A stretch of DNA of 64,000 nt. Origin: Planctomycetota bacterium. Its GTDB lineage: Bacteria; Planctomycetota; UBA1135; JADKAF01. The stretch spans positions 1,054,001 to 1,118,000 of the forward strand of contig JADKAF010000001.1 in NCBI GenBank assembly GCA_016719295.1, in the 5' to 3' direction. Under the pieces are notes generated by a model, which saw only the letters and a list, made by a program, of their open reading frames with translations, searched no databases and had not been told where the DNA came from. Below, piece after piece: positions 56,069-64,000 of the stretch (position 1 is the stretch's first letter; the number at the start of each line of letters is the position of its first letter). A program made the position numbers and the translations under genes.

Positions 56069-57466
56069 TCAGCGCCGATCGCTCACGGAGCGCAGCGAGG
56101 GAGCACCCGAGCGCTCGGCCTGCGCATCGAGCAGGAACGCCGCGCGGCGCGCGAAGAGCACGCCCGCATCCATGCTCTCGGCGAACGCCGCTCCCGCGAC
56201 ATCGCGCAGCGCGCGCACGACGACGACGTTCACTCCGTCGTTCGCCCCCGCACGCTCCGCCTCCGGTCCGAGCTCGAGCTCGATCGCGCGATAGGCGATC
56301 TCGCCGTCCTCGGGCAGCGCACGCAAGAGCCGCGGAGCGTCTCCGGTGCTGCTCAGCGCGTAGGCGACGGCGCGGCCGCCGCGCCGCAGCACCGCTTCGC
56401 TCGGGAGGACGAGTGCCGGCTCGGGCGCACGCTCGGCGGAGAGCACGTTGCCGCTCGCATCGAGCGGGAGCGCGAAGAGGACCGCGACGCGGCGACCCGC
56501 GAGCCAAGCGGCGCCGTCGATCTCGGAGCCCGCTTCGAAGTCGAGGCGCGCGGTCGCGCGCTGCGTCGCGGCATCGAGCTGGGGTGCTAGCCACTCGAGG
56601 CGCGCGCTCCGCGCGACGCTCGCGGAGCCGCTGGCGAGACGCACTTCGGCGCGCGCGCCGCGCGCGAGCGACGCGCGTTCCTCGGCCGAGAGCTCGAGCT
56701 CGACGCGGAGACGGCTCGGGTCGGCGATCACGAGCAGCTCATCCCCCGCTTGCACCGCCGCGCCGACGCGCGCGCGCTGCGCGACGACGACGCCGGCGCG
56801 CGGAGCGCGGAGCCGCAGGCGGCCATCGCCGTTGCCGCGCGCTTCGAGCGCCTTGCGCTCCGTCTCGTCGCAGCCGAGATCGGCAAGGCGGAGTACCGCG
56901 GCGTTCAAGTAATCGCGCGTGCTGCCGATCTCGGGGAGGTTCCCGCTGCGCGCGCCGGCGGCGCGCCACGCGACGAGGTAATCCGTCTGGGCCGCGAGCA
57001 AGGTCGGTGAGCTGAGCTCCAGCGCGATCTCGCCGGCGGCGAGCGACGCTCCGCCGCTCTCCGCCGGAGCCACTTCGACCGTGCCCGCGACGTGCGCGAT
57101 CAAGCGCTGCTGCGCGCGCTCGTCGTAGGCGAGCACACCGTAGAGCTCGCGCCGCCAGACGAGCGGCGTGCGCTCGAGCGGTACCGCGTCGAAGCCGAGG
57201 CGCTCGCGATCGCCGCGCGTGAGCACGAGCCCCGGCGCCACGGCCTCGAGCTCCATCGAGCAGACCGGGCAACGGAGATCGCGCGGGCGCTCCTCGAGCA
57301 AGACGCAGAACATCGGACAGGCGTAACGCGTGCCCGCGGGATCCGCAGCGCTGTGCGACTCGCCGACGTAGACGCCGTGCGCGGGCAAGAGCAGCAGCAG
57401 CGCCGCGCCGCTGAGCAGCGCGAGCACGCCCGCGCGCAGCAGCCAGGAGGAGGAGCTCGCGCTCAT
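56069..57466 (-). CDS. CusB-like periplasmic adaptor of the RND metal efflux system
   Basis: A 465-residue membrane-fusion protein. An N-terminal anchor (about 8-28) is followed by a heavy-metal-binding domain, YACPMFCVLLEE ... RCPVCSMELEAV (48-75; C50, M52, C66, C69, M71). Lipoyl/barrel-sandwich halves (LIAHVAGTVEVAPAESGG and RAPRAGVVVAQRARVGAAV), a helical hairpin, and beta-barrel domains (LRVELELSAEERASL) follow. The binding domain has Ser where CxCGM is usual. It suggests copper or silver. The ATG overlaps the stop of the metallopeptidase gene as ATGA, and cusA-like follows 13 bases later. Confidence 0.9.
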   Translation of the reverse strand: MSASSSSWLLRAGVLALLSGAALLLLLPAHGVYVGESHSAADPAGTRYACPMFCVLLEERPRDLRCPVCSMELEAVAPGLVLTRGDRERLGFDAVPLERTPLVWRRELYGVLAYDERAQQRLIAHVAGTVEVAPAESGGASLAAGEIALELSSPTLLAAQTDYLVAWRAAGARSGNLPEIGSTRDYLNAAVLRLADLGCDETERKALEARGNGDGRLRLRAPRAGVVVAQRARVGAAVQAGDELLVIADPSRLRVELELSAEERASLARGARAEVRLASGSASVARSARLEWLAPQLDAATQRATARLDFEAGSEIDGAAWLAGRRVAVLFALPLDASGNVLSAERAPEPALVLPSEAVLRRGGRAVAYALSSTGDAPRLLRALPEDGEIAYRAIELELGPEAERAGANDGVNVVVVRALRDVAGAAFAESMDAGVLFARRAAFLLDAQAERSGAPSLRSVSDRR

Positions 57467-60400
57467 GATCCGCTCGGCCGCTGGCGGAAGACGAAGCACC
57501 AGTGCTTCACCGACTCGGGCAGCACCTTCACTCCGCCGGAGAACGGCGTCATCGCGCGCAGGACCCCCGCGGGATCGACGAAGAGCAGGAACGGCGGTCG
57601 GTCGTCGCCGATGCCGTCGTCCTGCGGCGTCAGGCGGAGATCGGCGGTCCACGCGTGTGGAACGAGCTCGAAGCCGCTCTCCGCGCCGCCGAGCTTCGCT
57701 TGCAGCTCCGCGCGACCGGCTTCGTCGAGCGCGGCTGGGAAGAGCACGATCTTCCGCTGCGGCAGCGCGTAGGGCGCGATCGCGGTCTTTAGTCGATCCG
57801 CCGCGCGCTGCGCGCTCACCACCACTTGCCGTCGATCGAGCGCCTCACCTGCTGCCGGCGCTTGCACGAAGATCGCGAGGGTGCCGCGCGCGTGCAGCGG
57901 GACGCCGCGCACGGCGCGATTCGCGAGCTCGACCATGCTGGTCTTCGCGCCGGCGCGATCGAGCTCGAAGCCGCGGGGTGCCAGGAGCTCCTCGTAGGCG
58001 CCGCCGGAGAGATCCAAGCGTTCCACCGTCGGCGCCTCGATGCGCACGGCGCCCTGCCCCATCGCGAAGCCGATATGGCCTTCGATCGGCTGGCCGTCGA
58101 CGGTGTGGTAGGTGCCGATGTACTGCCCGTGGACCCACGCATGCGCGCGCGCGCCATCGACCCACAGCACGACCTCGAAGGAAGAGGTGGGCCGGCCGAA
58201 GTCGACGTTGCGCGAGGAGAGCGCGCCGCCGAGATGGCCATCGCGGACGCGCAGGCCGTGCAGCGAGACGTGCACCGACTCCAGCGCGGCGAGCTCTTCC
58301 TTCTGCCCGATGGCGTAGAGGAAGTCCCCCGCGCTGAAGTGCAGACGCAAGTTCCGATCGCGCCGCCCGTAGCCGAGCACGATCGCGCCCGAGTTGAACG
58401 AGGTCGTGAAGTGCACCTTCAGGCGCAGCGTGTAGCGCCCCGCGGCGATCCACTCGCGCGAGCGCACGAACGCGTCGCGCTGATGCGACGCGCGATCGAA
58501 GCCGCCCGTGCCCTCGCGCGGGGCCTTCCGGCCGACGAAGAGATCCGCGTCGGGAGTCTCGTACCAGAGCTCCTTCACTCGGCGCTCCTCGTAGCCCGTG
58601 AGGTCGTCCTCGACCCAGCCGTGGAGGCCGAGGCGCCGCGCGGGCAGATCGAGCGCGTGCGCGGCGTTCGCCGCGGGCGGCGCGGGATCAGGGAGCTCCG
58701 CCCCCCACCAGCGCGCGAGCAACGCGGCGCGGCGCGCCAGCGCGTAGCTGGCACCCGCGAGCGAGCGCGCGCGATACGCGGCGGCGGCTTCCTCCAGCGC
58801 GGCGACGTGAGCCGCGAGCGGCGCGAGCGCCGTCGGCAAGGTGCGCGGCCCGCTCCTCGCGATCCACGGCGAGCGCGCGCGATCGAGCTCGCGCGTCATC
58901 CACGCGGCCTCGCCGAGCTTCTTCGCCTCGCAGAGCGCGGCCAGCGACTGCGCTTCTTCGCTCGACCACTCATCGACCGTGCGCGCCCAGGCGTAGGCGG
59001 CGGCCGCGGCATCCGCGTTGCCGCGCGCGAGCAGCAGCGCCGCGGCGAAGCTCGCCTGATCTTGTCCGAACCAGGGCTCCGCGCGCTCGCGTTCCCAGCT
59101 CCACGCTTCGTCCTCGTACACGTAGCCTTCGCTCGGAGGCTTCGACATCTTCACCTGATAGCGCTCGGTCCACGGTGCGAGGCTCTGCCAGTAGAAGCCG
59201 CGCAAGAACGTCGCGAAGCCCTGCGCGAAGCTCGCGAAGTCCTTCGGGCGCCCGTCGACGCCATCGCAGAAGCACGCCTCGAACCAGCCCTTCGGATTGC
59301 CGAGGCCCTTGCGCACCTCGGTCATGAACGTAAGCAGCTTCGGCTCGAAGAGCCGCTTCGCCCCGGGCTCCCAGGTGGAGAGATAGACCCAGAGCGCATA
59401 GCCCGCGCTGTAGTTGTCGCGGTAGTCGCGGAGCTTCCCGGTGACGAGCTCCTCGAGCTTCCCGGCGTCGCCGTAGCCTTTGATGAACGCGGCCTCGATG
59501 CCGCCGAAGGACGCGTGGCCCGGCGTGAAGCTGGTGTCGAACGACGAGCCGTAGGCACCCCCGGTCCACACCGCGCGGCCTTCCATCATCCACGCGGGGA
59601 GACCCGGATAGATCGCGCCATCGAAGCGATGCGTGAGCTCGTGCGTCAGCGTTCTTCCGAGCCCTTCGATCGTGCCGCAGGTGAACTTCACCGTCGTCAC
59701 GTCGCCGCCCTGGAAGCCGCCGGCCCACCAGAAGGGTGCCCCTTCCTCTTCGAGCCCGAACGACTCGGGCACGATGCGCACGAGCCCCGGCCGACCGACG
59801 AAGGGGTCCTTGCCGTACCAATCGACGAGGCGCCGATGATGGCGCTCCACCGTGTCCGCGGCTCCGAGCAGCGTCGCGTGTCCGCACGAGGTCTCGATGC
59901 GGTAGAGCCCTTCCGGCGAGACGGCGATCCCCGGCCACGCGAAGTCGCGATGCTCGTCCGAGAAGCGCTCGCGCTCCTCGCGTTCCATCGCATCGAGCGC
60001 ATCGACCGAGAGCGGCTCGCCCTGCTTCGCGCGCAGCTCCGCACGCAATCGCTCGAGCGCGCTCGCGACGCGCTGCGAGACCTTCGAGAGATCCGGCGGC
60101 GTCGGCCCCTTCAAGTCCTGGAACACGCCCTGCGCGCAGAGCCCGCGCAGCAGCCGCGCCGCCTTGATCCCGTTCGCGAGGTCCTTCGCCGCGAGGGCAC
60201 GCGTGAGCTCGGCCTCGAGCGCCTCGATCACCTCGCTCCACGGCGGCTCGAAGCGCGCGAGCGCGCGATCGAGCGCGCTCGCGGTCTCGGCGAGCGCCGG
60301 AGCTTCCTCCATCAGCGCGCGCCCGACCTCGCGAGCCCACAGCGACTCGAGATACGCCGCCGCGCCGCGAACGCCCTTCGCGGGCTTCCTCGTTTGCGCC

Positions 60401-60849
60401 CAAGCGACCAGCGCGCGCAGCGCTTCGGCGCGCGTCGCCGCCAAGCGCTCGGGGAACGCGTCCTCGCCGAGCGCGCTCGCGGCGAGCTCCTTCGGCGCCT
60501 TCCCCTTCCCCTTCGCATCGCACGCCGCCCCCCACCACGCGTGCGCCCAGAGCGCACGCGCATCGGCGTCGGTGCCGCTCGCGCGGAACAGCGCCTCCAA
60601 GACCTCGGGTGCGTGTGGGTGCCGCCAGGCGACGCGCGCGAGGTGCGAACGCGCGCGCGTCAGCGCCTCCGGATCGGAGGCGCTGGCCGCGAGCTCTTCC
60701 AGTGCGGCCTTCCAGGCGCGCTGCTCGGCGCTGCCTTCGGCGGGCAGAGCGCGCGTGGCGGGCTCCGGAACCCCGATCTCCTGCGCCGCCGCGGGCGCGT
60801 GCAGCAGCAGGAAGCAAGGCAACACGGCGCGCAGAGCGGAGGACTTCAT
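57463..60849 (-). CDS. Large secreted HExxH metallopeptidase-like protein
   Basis: A 1128-residue protein with a signal peptide (LPCFLLLHAPAAA). Residues 40-290 are helical. The peptidase domain (about 300-560) has HELTH at 403-407 and a glutamate at 423 in AWMMEGRAVW. This HExxH plus 16-residue-spaced Glu is the gluzincin (peptidase MA) pattern. A later region (about 790-985) looks like a concanavalin/laminin-G type sandwich (RYTLRLKVHFTTSFNSGAI, SFEVVLWVDGARAHAWVHGQ). The last 140 residues could be a thioredoxin-like fold without CxxC (GTLAIFVQAPA, PPFLLFVDPAGVLRAM). It is coupled to the metal-efflux genes by an ATGA overlap. Confidence 0.84.
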   Translation of the reverse strand: MKSSALRAVLPCFLLLHAPAAAQEIGVPEPATRALPAEGSAEQRAWKAALEELAASASDPEALTRARSHLARVAWRHPHAPEVLEALFRASGTDADARALWAHAWWGAACDAKGKGKAPKELAASALGEDAFPERLAATRAEALRALVAWAQTRKPAKGVRGAAAYLESLWAREVGRALMEEAPALAETASALDRALARFEPPWSEVIEALEAELTRALAAKDLANGIKAARLLRGLCAQGVFQDLKGPTPPDLSKVSQRVASALERLRAELRAKQGEPLSVDALDAMEREERERFSDEHRDFAWPGIAVSPEGLYRIETSCGHATLLGAADTVERHHRRLVDWYGKDPFVGRPGLVRIVPESFGLEEEGAPFWWAGGFQGGDVTTVKFTCGTIEGLGRTLTHELTHRFDGAIYPGLPAWMMEGRAVWTGGAYGSSFDTSFTPGHASFGGIEAAFIKGYGDAGKLEELVTGKLRDYRDNYSAGYALWVYLSTWEPGAKRLFEPKLLTFMTEVRKGLGNPKGWFEACFCDGVDGRPKDFASFAQGFATFLRGFYWQSLAPWTERYQVKMSKPPSEGYVYEDEAWSWERERAEPWFGQDQASFAAALLLARGNADAAAAAYAWARTVDEWSSEEAQSLAALCEAKKLGEAAWMTRELDRARSPWIARSGPRTLPTALAPLAAHVAALEEAAAAYRARSLAGASYALARRAALLARWWGAELPDPAPPAANAAHALDLPARRLGLHGWVEDDLTGYEERRVKELWYETPDADLFVGRKAPREGTGGFDRASHQRDAFVRSREWIAAGRYTLRLKVHFTTSFNSGAIVLGYGRRDRNLRLHFSAGDFLYAIGQKEELAALESVHVSLHGLRVRDGHLGGALSSRNVDFGRPTSSFEVVLWVDGARAHAWVHGQYIGTYHTVDGQPIEGHIGFAMGQGAVRIEAPTVERLDLSGGAYEELLAPRGFELDRAGAKTSMVELANRAVRGVPLHARGTLAIFVQAPAAGEALDRRQVVVSAQRAADRLKTAIAPYALPQRKIVLFPAALDEAGRAELQAKLGGAESGFELVPHAWTADLRLTPQDDGIGDDRPPFLLFVDPAGVLRAMTPFSGGVKVLPESVKHWCFVFRQRPSGS

Positions 60850-61014
60850 GGAGGCGTGGTCGCGGCCGAGGCACGGGGCGGGGCGGGGCATCATCTCCGC
60901 CGCGAGGCGGCGTCGCCAGCGCTCGCCTTGCTGCCGCGGCGCTGCCGGGGCAGGATCCGCGCGGCTCGCTATCCGTCTCGATGACCACGCCGAGCCGAAG
61001 TCAGGGAGGCCCAG

Positions 61015-63366
61015 GTGAAGCAACGCCGCGGAACTTGGTGGATCGTCGCAGCGCTCGCGGTGATCGCGTCGTTCGTCTGGCTGTCGTTCCGCGAGAACGA
61101 CGCGCCGGCAGCACGGCCCGACCTGCGCGCGGAGAACGCGGATGCGCCTTCGGCGACGCCCCCGCTGCAGGCGCCCCTCGCGCGCGAGACGCGGAGCAGC
61201 TCCGAGGTCCTTGCGGAGGCGGCGAGCGAAGAGACGCCAGCCTCAGCGAACGCGCCGGAGACGGCAGCAGCGTCTCCGGACGACTATGTGATCGAGGTGC
61301 TCGATCACCAGGGCGCACCGGTGCGAGACGCGGAGGTCGGAGTGTACCTCTTGATCCGAGGGTTCGAGGATCCGACCGCCTGGAGCTTCGCGACGTATCG
61401 CTGCGAACCCAGTCCCGCTCCGCCCCTGATCCGGGTGCCCCGCGCCGACATCTTGCGCCACCTCGAGTACGCAGAGAAGACCGCTCGCGCGCAAGGCTTC
61501 GCGCAGAACTTCCAACTGAGCTTCGGACTCCGCGATGCGCTCGCTCCCTGCGCCCGTCGCAGCGTGACTGGAGCGGAGGATGAAGATCGAAAGGTCGTGC
61601 TGCAGATCGCCCCCACGGCACGCATTCGCGTCGAAGCCTACGATGCCACGGGCCATGCGATCGCTCGCGAGTTGCACTTCGTACTGCGCCTGCGGGGCGC
61701 GAGTCGAGCGAGCTATCTGAATCGAGTGAGTGCGCAGTCTACGACGGGCTCTCACGTGTTCCCGCAGGTTCCTCTCGGAGTCGTGCTGGAGGCCGTGGTC
61801 GAGGATCCGAGCGGCGTGTTGATCGAGTCGATCCAGCGCATCGAAACCCCTACCGTCGCGGGAACGGAGATGGTCGTGCCCTTGCGGCTGGATCGCGAAG
61901 CGCCCCGCCTCTGTGGACGCTTGTTGGACGCGCACGGCACACCGCTGTCCAACGCAGCGTTCGAGCTTGCAGCGCACCGCCAATCGAGCAGAGCGGGCAC
62001 TGCCGCGAAGACCGATGGCGGTGGGCGATTCACGGTCTTCCTCGGCAGCGAACTTCGAGAGTTCGGACAACCCGACGCGTTGGAGTTCCGCTCCGAGCTC
62101 GCGGAACGAGCGCAGGGCGGTGGCACCCTCGAGCTGCGCATCGTGGCTCCGACCTACCCAGAAGCCGGGATCCTCGACCTCGGAGACCTGCAGCTCGCGG
62201 AAGGAGATCGAGAGTCCTTGCTCGCCTCGGGCGTCGTGGTCGATGAAGCCGGCCAGCCCCTGGCGAACGTCGCTCTCCAGCTCTGGGACGTCTGGCCACC
62301 GAAACAGACCGGTCCGTGGGACGACTGGCGAGCGTTGAGCGAAGAGAGCTTCCAGACGAACGCGGAAGGGAAGTTCGAGATCCGATCGAAGGAGCGGGTC
62401 CGCGCACTGCGCATCAACCCGCGATTCGATGGCTACTACGCCGTCAATCCGCTCACCGTCGATCCGGGAACGCGCGATCTCCGCTTGGCCTTGGGGCGCG
62501 CGTTTCGCATCTCCGGGCGCGTGCTTCTTCCTGCAGGCACGGAGCGCCTTCGGTGCCTTGTCTACCCTCACGACGGCAAGAACGCCCGAAGTCCCGTCGG
62601 ATTGAGCGCAGACGGGTCGTTCCTCACCGAAGCTCTGAAGCCCGGGAGCTACCGCATCGACGTGCTGCTCGACCATGCCGTGATGCACCGAGTCCCGGCA
62701 GTGGCCGTTGGTGATCCTGCACAACCGAACGATCCGCGATTGAACCCGCTCGATCTGCGCGATGCCCTTCGGCGCTGGTCCCTCCGCGTGCTGGGCCCCT
62801 CGGGCGAGCCCTGGATCTCGCGTTCGATCTACCTCCTGTCGGCGACGCTGAGTCCCATCACTGCGTCTCCCCTGCCCGAAACAGGCGGGCGCTTCCGCGT
62901 CTGGCTGCCCCGCGAGATCACGCAGCTGAGGCTCATCGCCGAAGGCACGCAACCCACCAGCCTCACCTGGGCCGAGAATGAGCAAGTCGTGCAACTGACC
63001 GCAGCGAGCACGCATCGGATCCTGATCACGGGCCTCGACGGCGTGCCTTCTGATGTCTCGGTCTCCTTCGGCATCACAGCGCCTGCCTGGGAGGATGCCG
63101 ATCCCGCCGATGTGATCCGCGTGCTGGCGATCGCTCCCGCCAAGTCGGTCCAGAACGGGATGATTCTCGAGCGCGGCATTCCTCTCCCTGGTCGCACCTC
63201 CGTGAGCTTTGGCCTGCGCTCGCTCCTGGCGGATCACTCCGTGGTTCTCCCGCCGGTGGCCCTCGACATCCCCGAGGTGCCCAGCGCGGAGCCGCTGCGC
63301 GTCGCCCCCGCACCGGGCACTCTCGAGAACGCGCTCGCGGAGCTGCGTCGGCGCGCGCAGCGCTGA
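61015..63366 (+). CDS. Membrane-anchored protein with carboxypeptidase-regulatory-like domains
   Basis: A 783-residue protein; GGGAGG precedes the GTG at 61015. A single anchor (about 8-25) and a disordered Ala/Ser/Pro/Glu linker (to about 90) lead to beta-sandwich repeats: VIEVLDHQGAPVRDAEVGVY, LCGRLLDAHGTPLSNAAFEL with TDGGGRFTVFLG, ASGVVVDEAGQPLANVALQL with NAEGKFEIRS, and FRISGRVLLPAGTERLRCLV. The codon use looks a little less GC-extreme than its neighbours. No catalytic domain is present. It is divergent from the metallopeptidase operon, with 165 bp between starts. It is the fourth protein of this type in the window. Confidence 0.85.
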   Translation: MKQRRGTWWIVAALAVIASFVWLSFRENDAPAARPDLRAENADAPSATPPLQAPLARETRSSSEVLAEAASEETPASANAPETAAASPDDYVIEVLDHQGAPVRDAEVGVYLLIRGFEDPTAWSFATYRCEPSPAPPLIRVPRADILRHLEYAEKTARAQGFAQNFQLSFGLRDALAPCARRSVTGAEDEDRKVVLQIAPTARIRVEAYDATGHAIARELHFVLRLRGASRASYLNRVSAQSTTGSHVFPQVPLGVVLEAVVEDPSGVLIESIQRIETPTVAGTEMVVPLRLDREAPRLCGRLLDAHGTPLSNAAFELAAHRQSSRAGTAAKTDGGGRFTVFLGSELREFGQPDALEFRSELAERAQGGGTLELRIVAPTYPEAGILDLGDLQLAEGDRESLLASGVVVDEAGQPLANVALQLWDVWPPKQTGPWDDWRALSEESFQTNAEGKFEIRSKERVRALRINPRFDGYYAVNPLTVDPGTRDLRLALGRAFRISGRVLLPAGTERLRCLVYPHDGKNARSPVGLSADGSFLTEALKPGSYRIDVLLDHAVMHRVPAVAVGDPAQPNDPRLNPLDLRDALRRWSLRVLGPSGEPWISRSIYLLSATLSPITASPLPETGGRFRVWLPREITQLRLIAEGTQPTSLTWAENEQVVQLTAASTHRILITGLDGVPSDVSVSFGITAPAWEDADPADVIRVLAIAPAKSVQNGMILERGIPLPGRTSVSFGLRSLLADHSVVLPPVALDIPEVPSAEPLRVAPAPGTLENALAELRRRAQR

Positions 63367-63397
63367 GCGTCGCTGTCCGCGACGCGCCTCGAACTCT

Positions 63398-63469
63398 TCG
63401 GCCGGCGCTCCGGAACCGGCCGAATCGCGCTAGCTATGTAGCGCGAGGAAGTACAACCCGGTTGTACTT
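63398..63469. repeat. Three successive inverted repeats between convergent genes
   Basis: TCGGCCGG/CCGGCCGA (63398-63423, loop 10), CGCGCTA/TAGCGCG (63426-63445, loop 6) and AAGTACAACC/GGTTGTACTT (63449-63469, one-base centre) lie within 72 bp after the stop of the 61015 gene. The third is AT-richer and has the look of a dimeric protein-binding site. The first two could terminate transcription. Confidence 0.8.
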
Positions 63470-63548
63470 CGCCCTCCGCTCCCGACCGACTGCCGGTGCC
63501 CACGCCTCGATCCTCGCCGTGATTCGCCCGACCTACGGGCATCGAGGC

Positions 63549-64000
63549 TCAGCGCGGCTCGGCGCTCCCCCCGCGCATCTCCGCCAGCATCGCGAGGAAG
63601 ATCTCCCCCTGCTCGAGCGCGTCGTCGAGCGCGCGATGCGTATGCGGCCGACTCGAGCGCCAGCGCTCCGGCAGGCACATGCGCCGCGCGCGATCGAAGC
63701 TCGAACGCCCGAGCGCCATCGCGAAGCTCTGCACGCAGAGCGCCGCATGGCCGAACGGCGCGCCGTGGCCGAAGCGCTCGAAGTAGTACGACACGAAGGC
63801 GAAGTCGAACGACGCGGGATAGCCCACGAAGATCGCTCGCCCCGGCAGCTCCGCGACCCACGCTGCGAAGCGCGCCATCGCGAGCTCGGGCGCGACGAGG
63901 TCTTCGCGGCAAGCCGCCCAGGCCTCCGGCTGCTCCTGCCACCACGCGACCGTGCGCGGATGCGCGGTCGCTCCCGGCAGCGGCTCCAGGTTCACCGCGA
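63549..64000 (-). CDS. DEDDh-type 3'-5' exonuclease, C-terminal part (cut by window edge)
   Basis: About 150 residues of the C-terminal part are visible. The segment HPRTVAWWQEQPEAW, then LPGRAIFVGYPASFDFAFVSYYFERFG (exonuclease motif II with Asp) and PHTHRALDDALEQG (motif III H-x4-D) identify a DnaQ-like exonuclease fold. Motif I (DxE) lies upstream of the window end. A GTG at 63995 is in frame but would omit motif I, so it is not the true start. Related proteins act as stand-alone DNA or RNA exonucleases rather than as polymerase III epsilon. Convergent with 61015. Confidence 0.86.
   Translation of the reverse strand, partial: AVNLEPLPGATAHPRTVAWWQEQPEAWAACREDLVAPELAMARFAAWVAELPGRAIFVGYPASFDFAFVSYYFERFGHGAPFGHAALCVQSFAMALGRSSFDRARRMCLPERWRSSRPHTHRALDDALEQGEIFLAMLAEMRGGSAEPR

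Overview
This is a very GC-rich (roughly 70%) stretch of a Gram-negative bacterial chromosome. It carries lipid A/Kdo genes (lpxB, waaA), many lipoproteins and signal-peptide proteins, repeated families of membrane-anchored 'carboxypeptidase regulatory-like' beta-sandwich proteins, TRL-type lipoproteins, a SUMF-type (sulfatase-modifying-factor-like) protein and NHL/HDOD/GGDEF proteins. That mix fits best a deep-branching, high-GC planctomycete. Myxococcota is the main alternative. The assignment is an inference from gene content only; there is no rRNA or other phylogenetic marker in the window.

Layout. 1-7765 (mostly minus): lspA, pyrD, a response regulator with an unknown N-terminal domain, secA, waaA and the 5' part of metK. 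7766-12830: a Xer-type recombinase on plus, facing the uvrB-uvrC pair on minus, with a 148-bp nested inverted/direct repeat element exactly between the two stop codons. 13036-16744 (plus): two single-span membrane proteins of unknown function, one with a zinc ribbon and a long Ala/Pro/Lys-rich region. 16763-21100: gamma-glutamyltransferase, a NIL-domain protein and a membrane protein (minus), tRNA-Cys (plus) with a strong terminator, an M14 carboxypeptidase and tRNA-Met (minus). 21515-32925 (all minus): an envelope-related run with an alpha/beta hydrolase, a large repeat-domain protein, an NHL propeller protein, two GT-C-type membrane proteins, two TRL lipoproteins, a GT2 glycosyltransferase and a GNAT protein. 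33080-35844 (plus): SUMF-like protein and lpxB. 35915-39971: an aldehyde-dehydrogenase-like protein lacking its catalytic residues, rnpA-yidD, a secreted protein and a frameshifted small membrane protein. 40053-46278 (plus): WalJ-like metallo-hydrolase, a repeat-domain protein, a metzincin-like lipoprotein and a secreted protein. 46269-49845 (minus): amidase lipoprotein, small secreted protein, HDOD-REC-GGDEF signalling protein. 49960-63366: a repeat-domain protein with a C-terminal PDZ domain, a three-gene minus operon (secreted HExxH peptidase, CusB-like adaptor, CusA-like RND pump) and another repeat-domain protein. The window ends inside a DEDDh exonuclease gene.

How it works together. 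Most of the window serves the envelope: export and lipoprotein maturation (secA, lspA, yidD), lipid A (lpxB, waaA), peptidoglycan turnover (amidase), metal efflux, and numerous exported structural or proteolytic proteins. Genes are tightly packed, with 4-base ATGA/GTGA overlaps at eleven junctions, so translational coupling is probably common.

Points that stand out: (1) SecA carries two compensating indels that put its Walker A motif out of frame, and a second gene near 39.74 kb carries a one-base loss in a G-run, so residual assembly errors are likely; (2) the 148-bp repeat element between the recombinase and uvrC; (3) a 36-bp near-perfect palindrome next to a tandem duplication inside the start of the carboxypeptidase gene; (4) an aldehyde-dehydrogenase fold and a SUMF fold that both lack catalytic residues; (5) a secreted metallopeptidase translationally coupled to a heavy-metal RND system.
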